Shown one piece after another: positions 6,506-11,731 of a stretch of 28,673 bases of DNA; the stretch's first letter is position 1; each line of letters starts with the position of its first letter. The notes beneath the pieces were generated by a model that was not told the origin of the DNA, ran no database searches, and saw nothing but the letters and a program-made list of their open reading frames with translations. Both the position numbers and the translations under genes were made by a program. The DNA comes from a virus. Location: positions 1 to 28,673 of the IMG/VR virus record IMGVR_UViG_3300035670_001012. One strand, 5' to 3'.

Positions 6506-6572
6506 ACGGCTAGTCAGAAGCCGTTATCCATAGCGTCGGCTGGCATACCCGATGAAATCTGACAGTATGCCA
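6506..6572 (+). promoter_or_regulatory. Two stem-loops upstream of the ATPase-VWA operon
   Basis: ACGGCT (6506-6511) pairs with AGCCGT (6519-6524). TGGCATAC (6541-6548) pairs perfectly with GTATGCCA (6565-6572) across a 16-base loop. Neither has a T-run, so they look more like RNA leader structure or operator sites than terminators. They lie between the 118-aa gene and the ribosome binding site (CAGGAG) of the 271-aa gene at 6604. Confidence 0.4.
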
Positions 6573-6603
6573 CACAACAACCACAACCCACAGGAGTACA
6601 ACC

Positions 6604-7419
6604 ATGACAGAAGAAGAGCAGGTGTTGGCAGAAGCAGCCAACATCATTGAACAAGCAAACACCAAGCAAGCCAATGACTACATTGAGTATGTCACCAAGG
6701 CTGCCTTACAACTAGAAGAACAACTCTGGCAGGAGTATGGCGTTCAAGAAGGCTATGCCTTATGGCGTCTAGCAATAGCCCATCAGGGTACGCCAGAGTC
6801 TGTTGAAGCCTATGGCGCAGAACTACTTGCCAACAATGAGCAGGTAGAGAAGGTTGATGTTGGTAGCCATGGCGACATGGAACCTAACTCTGTAATGCGC
6901 ATGGAGATTGCCTACTTTGCGCAAGACGGTATGCCAGACAACATCAAAGACCTATTGCGACAAGCCAAGTACATGGTCAAACTACATAACGACGATGGCT
7001 TCCATGGTCTAGTCGCAAGGACTGGTGCTTGGGCATCAAGCGATACATCTGGTGTCAAGCCAAGTGAAGCAAGCGACAAGGAGTCAATCACTCTTACCGT
7101 CGTTGCTATGGCTGGTCTGATGCTGGCTATTCCACGGTCAGATTCCACTGGCAAACGGTATGAAGACAAGGTCATGCCAATCAACTACTTCACACCATCA
7201 TCTAAGGAAGACGCACTCATGGTCAAGGCTTGTCACTCTCACCTTGAGAATGAGTACGGCGAGATGGCAAGTGCCATGTATGCGGCTATCGCATTCCCCC
7301 AGATGATCAAGATGGCAGACCCAGAGATGTTTGCCGCTTCACTCAAAGACCTTGACCGAATGGTCACAGGGTCTGATGACACACCGTCGTCAGACAAACC
7401 CACAGGAGACAAGCAATGA
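6604..7419 (+). CDS. Unknown protein of the MoxR-VWA operon (271 aa)
   Basis: ATG 6604 follows CAGGAG and begins the four-gene overlapping set. The protein starts MTEEEQVLAEAANIIEQANT and is largely helical and acidic, with a hydrophobic stretch ITLTVVAMAGLMLAIP near residues 160-175 and a disordered, acidic end (SDDTPSSDKP). I recognise no family or catalytic motif. Its end overlaps the ATPase start (ATGA, 7416-7419), so the two are probably made in step. The first residues resemble those of the 217-aa unknown at 9526 (MTDEEQVL), which may reflect shared ancestry or a shared start context. A substrate or adaptor role for the ATPase is inference from position. Confidence 0.75.
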   Translation: MTEEEQVLAEAANIIEQANTKQANDYIEYVTKAALQLEEQLWQEYGVQEGYALWRLAIAHQGTPESVEAYGAELLANNEQVEKVDVGSHGDMEPNSVMRMEIAYFAQDGMPDNIKDLLRQAKYMVKLHNDDGFHGLVARTGAWASSDTSGVKPSEASDKESITLTVVAMAGLMLAIPRSDSTGKRYEDKVMPINYFTPSSKEDALMVKACHSHLENEYGEMASAMYAAIAFPQMIKMADPEMFAASLKDLDRMVTGSDDTPSSDKPTGDKQ

Positions 7420-8132
7420 CAACCAAGAAAGACACACTCACCAACTGGCAGAAAGCGCAGTTCGCCATAGAGCATTCCAACAGGGTGCTTCTTTACGGAT
7501 TGCCTGGTACGGGTAAGACATACTTCGGGCTCAACTCTGCCCTGAAGGGTCGCAACTCATACCGTCTCATCTGTACCGAAGAGATGACTGACGCCGACCT
7601 GATTGGCTGCTACAAGCAGAACTCAGCAGGCAACTGGTCATTCGCTGAAGGCGTTGGCATCAAGGCTTGGCGTGAAGGCGCAAGACTTGTTGTTGATGAA
7701 ATCAACCGTATGAACGGTGATGTTGAGAGCCGTATGATGGCACTCATTGACAGCACTGCGTCAAGCAGTTGGCAGCACCCAGATACAGGCGAAGTCGTCA
7801 AGCCACATGAGAACTTCTCGGTGGTTGCGACCATGAATGGACTGCCAGAAGACTTGGCACCTGCCATTCTTGACCGTCTCACCGTAAGGTGCGAAGTCAA
7901 TGAGCCACACCCTGATGCTCTGGATTCACTGCCAGATTATCTGCGTGAGATAGCCAAGACCATGACTGACCCCAACGCAGTAAGGCGTTACTCGCTGCGT
8001 TCATTCGTGGACTTTGCTGCCATGTACGCAGCCAGCAATAACCTTGACCACTCAGCCCAAGTCGTCTTCCCTGAAGACCATGACTCGGTGACTACGGTGC
8101 TGAAGGTTGCTTCTCACAAGGCTGGTGTCTAG
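7416..8132 (+). CDS. MoxR-like AAA+ ATPase
   Basis: The 238-aa protein has the AAA+ landmarks of the MoxR/dynein-midasin group: Walker A GLPGTGKT (28-35), Walker B LVVDEINR (91-98; D94, E95), sensor 1 in VVATMNG (N141), and a likely arginine finger in ILDRLTVR (R154). It is short for MoxR (usually around 300 or more residues), with only a small lid after residue 160 and a candidate sensor-2 RRYSLRS (190-196). MoxR ATPases typically act with a VWA-domain partner as chaperones that remodel or mature a target; the next gene is exactly such a partner. ATGA overlap with the upstream gene and TAGTG with the downstream one indicate coupled translation. Confidence 0.88.
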   Translation: MTTKKDTLTNWQKAQFAIEHSNRVLLYGLPGTGKTYFGLNSALKGRNSYRLICTEEMTDADLIGCYKQNSAGNWSFAEGVGIKAWREGARLVVDEINRMNGDVESRMMALIDSTASSSWQHPDTGEVVKPHENFSVVATMNGLPEDLAPAILDRLTVRCEVNEPHPDALDSLPDYLREIAKTMTDPNAVRRYSLRSFVDFAAMYAASNNLDHSAQVVFPEDHDSVTTVLKVASHKAGV

Positions 8133-9529
8133 TGGTCAAGCACAAAGACTTCATGGGCTCTGCCTTACCTAAGCGCAGTACTCAGAAGAGCGACAAGTTC
8201 AAGAACACAGGTGGTTTCGTCAGCAGTATTGACTCAACCAATGTGTCCGTTAGAACCACAGAGTCTGGCAGTTCATACTCAGTACCGTCATTTGACGGTG
8301 TTGAGTTTGACCGAATGAGACGCTACGGTTTGGTTCTAACACGCTGGTCGCTTCATGACCAAGCCAAGTACGCCAAGCGTTGGGGCTTGACCGAACAGGT
8401 TGTTACGGCAACAAGCAGGGTGGTTAGCAACCTGCTGTTCTCTGACACCTTTGACGGTGAAGACCCAACGACAGACACCATCAACATCACACCGTATGTC
8501 AATGCCCTAAGGGGATTGAGCGTGACTGATGAGTTGATGACTGCCACCTTGGCACTGGCTGGTACTAAAGCCTTTGACGACATTGTCAATCAGGTAAGCA
8601 AAGAACCAGACTGTCAAGACTTGGCAGAACGCCTTACGGCTGCTGGTGAGAGCATCACTCAGACCATTGGGTACTACAAGCATGCGCTCAATGGGCTTCA
8701 CTCTGACAACAGTTACTACCAAAAGAAGGCAGTCAAGGCTTATCGCACTTTGGCGAGACATCTAAATGATTATGTGTCTCACCTTACGCATGAAGCCAAG
8801 AAAGCCAAGGCTGGTAGAGACGGTAAAGCAGGCAAGGGTTTCATGCCTAGAAACGAAGGCACACAGAAAGCCAAGCGAACACACAATGCCGTTGTTCGTA
8901 GGTTTCCTGAAGTCGCTGAGTCTGGGTGGATGGAACCTTATGTTGCCAAGTACCCGTTGGAACTACCACATACCGGCAAGGCTGGTAGGCGTATGATTCC
9001 AACGAACGAAGGCAGACAACCCAAGGCGTTCTATCGTCTAGTCACAGACCCTTATCGCCGTATCTTTCAACGCAAGACCAGAGCCCTAGGTGGTGTGGTC
9101 ATAGTTGATTGCTCAGGCTCAATGGGTCTAGACGAAGACGACATAAACGCCATGCTCAGTGCGTCTGCTGGTTGTACCATCATCTGCTACTCATCTGATT
9201 GCGAAAGCGATTCAAGTGACAGCGTTGATGGCAACATACACCTAGTCGCCAAGAACGGTAGGCGTATGCGTGGTCTGCCTTCCTTTCCTGGTGGTAACGG
9301 TGTTGATTTGCCAGCATTGCGTTACGGTTATGAGTATCACCGACTCAATGGCTTGTCGCCTGTCATCTGGATTTCAGATGGTCAAGTGACTGGCTGTGGT
9401 GACAGCATGACTGACGACCTTGTTGAGCAGACAGACACCTATGTCAGGCGCAAGAAGATAACCCAAGTCAGAACACCAAAGCAGGCAATCAAGTTGCTTG
9501 CCAAACTACAAAGGGGAATACGGTCATGA
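8132..9529 (+). CDS. VWA-domain (MIDAS) partner of the MoxR-like ATPase
   Basis: Start GTG 8132 overlaps the ATPase stop (TAGTG). Residues 1-300 are a helical region with a lysine-rich linker (AKKAKAGRDGKAGKGFMPRN, 222-241). The von Willebrand factor A domain follows from about 318: VVIVDCSGSMG (322-332) supplies the metal-ion-dependent adhesion site D326-x-S328-x-S330, GGNGVD (387-392) sits where the metal-coordinating Thr loop usually is, and WISDGQ (413-418; D416) supplies the last Asp. VWA proteins of this kind use the bound metal to hold a partner and are handed substrates by MoxR ATPases. The usual Thr in the second loop appears to be missing. The target is unknown. Confidence 0.85.
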   Translation: MVKHKDFMGSALPKRSTQKSDKFKNTGGFVSSIDSTNVSVRTTESGSSYSVPSFDGVEFDRMRRYGLVLTRWSLHDQAKYAKRWGLTEQVVTATSRVVSNLLFSDTFDGEDPTTDTINITPYVNALRGLSVTDELMTATLALAGTKAFDDIVNQVSKEPDCQDLAERLTAAGESITQTIGYYKHALNGLHSDNSYYQKKAVKAYRTLARHLNDYVSHLTHEAKKAKAGRDGKAGKGFMPRNEGTQKAKRTHNAVVRRFPEVAESGWMEPYVAKYPLELPHTGKAGRRMIPTNEGRQPKAFYRLVTDPYRRIFQRKTRALGGVVIVDCSGSMGLDEDDINAMLSASAGCTIICYSSDCESDSSDSVDGNIHLVAKNGRRMRGLPSFPGGNGVDLPALRYGYEYHRLNGLSPVIWISDGQVTGCGDSMTDDLVEQTDTYVRRKKITQVRTPKQAIKLLAKLQRGIRS

Positions 9530-10179
9530 CCGACGAAGAGCAAGTACTCAAGTCCTTGGAAGACTTGGTGAATGAAGCACAAGCCAAGATGCGTAGGGAA
9601 CAAACCGAAGAGCATCAAAGGGCTATGCCCTACCTAATGGCTGAAGCAATCAAACACGCAAGCAATGTTGAGTCAGGTGGAATACATCTGTTCGCTATCA
9701 GGTCAGTTGATGAACTGCCCGATGGCGTCACACCAGATGACCCATTCAATCTCAAGGACACATACCACCAGCACCTTTGCTTTCAGCACTGTCACCGATT
9801 TGATGACAGCAGAGACGCAGAGCAACTGATGATGAACATCAACTCGGCAATCATTCAGCACCATGCGTCAGAAGGTCAGCAGGTTGGCTACTTCCTGTTG
9901 GTCAATGACACAATCGGCTTGATGTATGCGTCAGCGAAACTGACAGTACACAAGGTGGTCAGTGCCAATGACAGCCAGACATTCACAGCAGACATCAACC
10001 ATGATGAGCCTGACGACTTCTTTCCGAAGGTCAATGTGACAGACGACATCAAGCGTCTATGCGCAGCCATCATGTTCTTTGCTGAAGGTGGTGCTGACTT
10101 CAAGCGCACAATGCCAGACACCTATGAGTTGATGCTCAAGCGTATGCTTGACAACCTAGGAGAGAGTGATGATGACTGA
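9526..10179 (+). CDS. Unknown acidic protein of the MoxR-VWA operon (217 aa)
   Basis: The gene starts at ATG 9526 in an ATGA overlap with the VWA gene. It begins MTDEEQVLKSLEDLVNEAQA, similar to the start of the 271-aa operon protein (MTEEEQVL). Later features are a His-rich section (TYHQHLCFQHCHRFDD, about 84-99), a strand-rich middle (QVGYFLLVNDTIGLMYA) and an acidic C-terminus (ESDDD). No known family is apparent. Overlap on both sides shows it belongs to the same transcript and is probably another component or substrate of the ATPase-VWA machine. Confidence 0.72.
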   Translation: MTDEEQVLKSLEDLVNEAQAKMRREQTEEHQRAMPYLMAEAIKHASNVESGGIHLFAIRSVDELPDGVTPDDPFNLKDTYHQHLCFQHCHRFDDSRDAEQLMMNINSAIIQHHASEGQQVGYFLLVNDTIGLMYASAKLTVHKVVSANDSQTFTADINHDEPDDFFPKVNVTDDIKRLCAAIMFFAEGGADFKRTMPDTYELMLKRMLDNLGESDDD

Positions 10180-10331
10180 TGGCAAAGGACTTATCACTCT
10201 TATTACTACCAGCCAGTGTGTATACGGTGTTGCGAGAAGCAGCCAATGCGCCATGGCATCTGTGGGATTACATAGTGAATGGCGGCTTTATCACTATCTG
10301 TGTGATCCTGTGGGTTGCTCTACGACAGTAA
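10179..10331 (+). CDS. Small membrane protein (50 aa)
   Basis: This frame starts at ATG 10179 in a TGATG overlap with the preceding stop and ends with TAA at 10329-10331. The product begins MAKDLSLLLLPASVYTVLRE and ends in a hydrophobic helix, GGFITICVILWVALRQ, so it has at least one membrane segment. AGGAGAGAG at 10158-10166 could serve as ribosome binding site. A 60-aa frame from 10166/10169 to 10348 uses the same DNA, but its product has no such pattern. If real, this would tether the MoxR-VWA operon to the membrane, or act in lysis as a holin-like protein; both are inference. Confidence 0.5.
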   Translation: MAKDLSLLLLPASVYTVLREAANAPWHLWDYIVNGGFITICVILWVALRQ

Positions 10332-10379
10332 TGCCCTACGGGGTGTAGGCAGCATAACCGTAGAGAACCTGCGCCAAAG

Positions 10380-10415
10380 GGGGGTAATGTGGCTGGAAAC
10401 AGTCGCATTACCCCC
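10380..10415 (+). other. Stem-loop after the MoxR-VWA operon
   Basis: GGGGGTAATG (10380-10389) pairs perfectly with CATTACCCCC (10406-10415) across a 16-base loop. It lies 49 bases after the small membrane protein and has no T-run. It may be a T-less terminator or a stabilising 3' end for the operon transcript. Confidence 0.5.
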
Positions 10416-10454
10416 TAATCGCTACCGACACAAACATCTAGCCGCCTAACACGC

Positions 10455-10548
10455 AGTCTCTTATCAGAGACTTGTACTAATACCTGACTATCAAGTATCT
10501 AAGTTAGAACTTCTAAGTGCTATGGCAAGGCGAACACTTGTTCGCTTT
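10455..10548 (+). other. Structured non-coding stretch with three inverted repeats
   Basis: The stretch 10332-10647 holds no convincing gene. Besides the hairpin at 10380-10415 it has AGTCTCT/AGAGACT (10455-10461 and 10466-10472), the near-palindrome TTAGAA-C-TTCTAA (10504-10516), and AAGGCGAAC/GTTCGCTTT with an ACTT loop (10527-10535 and 10540-10548, one G-T pair). These could be operators, RNA leader structure or a small RNA. Cassette B follows directly at 10551. Confidence 0.45.
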
Positions 10549-10550
10549 CC

Positions 10551-10593
10551 AAGTACCCCCTAAAGGGGGTACTTGACACTTCGGTCAGACTCG
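10551..10593 (+). promoter_or_regulatory. Cassette B: hairpin joined to a TTGACA motif
   Basis: AAGTACCCCC (10551-10560) and GGGGGTACTT (10565-10574) form a 10-bp stem with a TAAA loop. The right arm runs into TTGACACTTCGGTCAGACTC (10573-10592). Bases 10571-10593 are identical to 6063-6085 in cassette A, while the hairpin sequence differs but keeps its form. No -10 box is evident 16-18 bases after TTGACA. The 97-aa gene starts 54 bases downstream, much as the 118-aa gene follows cassette A. Confidence 0.65.
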
Positions 10594-10647
10594 GTTCAGC
10601 GACGGCACTTCAGCCGAAGCATCAACACACAGAAAGGACTTACTTCT

Positions 10648-10941
10648 ATGAGTAAGTTGTTAGAAGCCATACAAGAAGCAGTAAAGGAGTCAGAGTCGTT
10701 CTACGGCTCTTTCGCCTTCGGTAGAGATGACTCTGGTACTCAGACTGGAGAAGTGTTTATCTCTGTCGCTGATGGACAAGAGTCTGGTACACCAGAGACA
10801 GGTTCTGGTGTTCTGGTACTTGAGAAGAAGAGCAAGATTCAGGTAGTGAAACTGACTGAACTTGTTGGTAAGCGTACTTCTATGGGAGTGAACTACACTC
10901 TCTGGAAGTTCGTCAATGAGACGGCACTTCTCAAGAAGTAA
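10648..10941 (+). CDS. Small hypothetical protein with distinct codon use (97 aa)
   Basis: ATG 10648 follows an AAAGGA ribosome binding site; the frame is open further upstream but that part covers cassette B. The product is acidic at the start (MSKLLEAIQEAVKESESF), has a strand-rich middle (TGEVFISVADGQES, SGVLVLEKKSKIQVVKLTEL) and ends KFVNETALLKK. By eye it favours TCT, GGT and ACT codons more than the virion genes. It stands alone between cassette B and two terminators, as a single-gene transcript, and that layout is typical of a strongly and separately expressed phage protein. Family and role are unknown. Confidence 0.65.
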   Translation: MSKLLEAIQEAVKESESFYGSFAFGRDDSGTQTGEVFISVADGQESGTPETGSGVLVLEKKSKIQVVKLTELVGKRTSMGVNYTLWKFVNETALLKK

Positions 10942-10947
10942 GCGATC

Positions 10948-10980
10948 AAGGGGTATGGGGCTAAAGCCCCATACCCCTTT
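10948..10980 (+). terminator. Intrinsic terminator 1
   Basis: AAGGGGTATGGGGCT (10948-10962) pairs with AGCCCCATACCCCTT (10965-10979), a perfect 15-bp stem with a two-base AA gap, 6 bases after the 97-aa gene. It is near-identical to terminator 2. Confidence 0.88.
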
Positions 10981-11009
10981 ACTTATGTCTCGCAACTAAT
11001 CTGACGGTC

Positions 11010-11047
11010 AAGGCGTATGGGGCTTTAGCCCCATACGCCTTTATTTC
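11010..11047 (+). terminator. Intrinsic terminator 2 (near copy of terminator 1)
   Basis: AAGGCGTATGGGGCT (11010-11024) pairs with AGCCCCATACGCCTT (11027-11041), followed by TATTT. The stem differs from terminator 1 by one compensated base pair and has a TT rather than AA centre. The tandem pair isolates the upstream transcript from the packaging module. Confidence 0.88.
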
Positions 11048-11141
11048 TGCCTACTAACTAGGCGCGCGTGAAATGGGGGTCTGCCGAGCCGTCGGGGGGT
11101 GGGGCGCGCAATATGCCGTTCTCTCCATCTGCGTAAAACCG

Positions 11142-11150
11142 TGCTACTGT
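11142..11150 (+). promoter_or_regulatory. Extended -10 promoter for a leaderless 79-aa gene
   Basis: TGC-TACTGT (11142-11150) is an extended -10 ending 6 bases before ATG 11157. Transcription would start at or next to the start codon, and no Shine-Dalgarno is present. Similar elements occur before 11732, 13703 and 28550. Confidence 0.55.
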
Positions 11151-11156
11151 TGAACC

Positions 11157-11396
11157 ATGGTCGGTTACAAGGAATCAGGTTTTAGTTACAACGATCCAAT
11201 GGACGAGTGGGAGAGGCGTCTTGCTGAGCAAAAGGCCGGTGGTCGCCGTGTCTTATCAGAAGGATATATGGGTCTTGCTCGTGACGTTGCAGGCGCCGCT
11301 TCGCTTATTGGAAGAGGTTTGTTCGAGATGGGTGCACGTCTTGTAGTTCCGACTCGCGGCATGCCCAAGGGTAACAAGAAGAAGAAAAAGGATTGA
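11157..11396 (+). CDS. Small basic protein at the head of the packaging module (79 aa)
   Basis: ATG 11157 has no ribosome binding site, but an extended -10 ends 6 bases upstream, so the message is probably leaderless. The product begins MVGYKESGFSYNDPMDEWER, has a glycine/alanine-rich helical middle (GLARDVAGAASLIGRGLFEM) and ends with a lysine tail, KGNKKKKKD. The basic tail suggests nucleic-acid or membrane association. It occupies the place where a small terminase subunit might be expected but shows no clear helix-turn-helix, so I do not call it one. It is followed by 335 bp of non-coding DNA. Confidence 0.55.
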   Translation: MVGYKESGFSYNDPMDEWERRLAEQKAGGRRVLSEGYMGLARDVAGAASLIGRGLFEMGARLVVPTRGMPKGNKKKKKD

Positions 11397-11649
11397 CCAG
11401 TCTCTTCTAGGCTACGGCTACCAACGGGGTTCTTCTAAGCCCCCCCAAGTTCTGTTTTACGCCTGAACCCGTCTATCTCGATACCAAAAGAAGGCGACAA
11501 TCATCGGTCCCCTTTTCAGGCCACTATCGCGTGCGGTCTAACCATGCTGCCCCAGCAGTTGTGTGCTGGGAGGAATGTAACCGTTTAGCGTCCGATTCGT
11601 GAAGTTGTCGCGCACACCTTAGCACCACACTTTCTGCTTTGCAACATGT

Positions 11650-11711
11650 GTCCACCGGCGCTAGGAGAAAGTAACGCGGACAACCAGACGCGCAACACAA
11701 CGCCGGTGGAC
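11650..11711 (+). repeat. 11-bp inverted repeat before the terminase
   Basis: GTCCACCGGCG and CGCCGGTGGAC are perfect inverted copies enclosing 40 bases rich in GCG (AACGCGGAC, GACGCGCAAC). The right arm ends 5 bases before the putative -10 of the terminase gene. Confidence 0.75.
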
Positions 11712-11716
11712 GTGGC

Positions 11717-11722
11717 TAGTAT
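11717..11722 (+). promoter_or_regulatory. Putative -10 for the terminase gene
   Basis: TAGTAT, in the context GGC-TAGTAT, ends 9 bases before ATG 11732. The gene has no Shine-Dalgarno, so a nearly leaderless transcript is inferred. No good -35 is visible. Confidence 0.45.
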
Positions 11723-11731
11723 ATCAGTTGA

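Larger units (their letters stand above)
11397..11731 (+). other. 335-bp non-coding stretch upstream of the terminase
   Basis: No convincing gene, tRNA or CRISPR is visible. Two inverted repeats stand out: CCCAGCA/TGCTGGG (11551-11557 and 11564-11570, 6-base loop), and an 11-bp perfect repeat GTCCACCGGCG (11650-11660) with CGCCGGTGGAC (11701-11711), 40 bases apart. Its place directly before the terminase makes a packaging site or regulatory RNA possible. Confidence 0.5.

Noticed and set aside
10166-10348. 60-aa frame at the end of the MoxR-VWA operon
   Set aside because: Irregular composition and no recognisable pattern; the 50-aa frame at 10179 encodes a clear membrane segment. Not certain.
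11157-11396. Small terminase subunit
   Set aside because: Position fits, but no helix-turn-helix is visible and the C-terminus is only a lysine tail.
11397-11731. tRNA or tmRNA upstream of the terminase
   Set aside because: Neither strand shows a T-loop, acceptor stem and anticodon arm in order.
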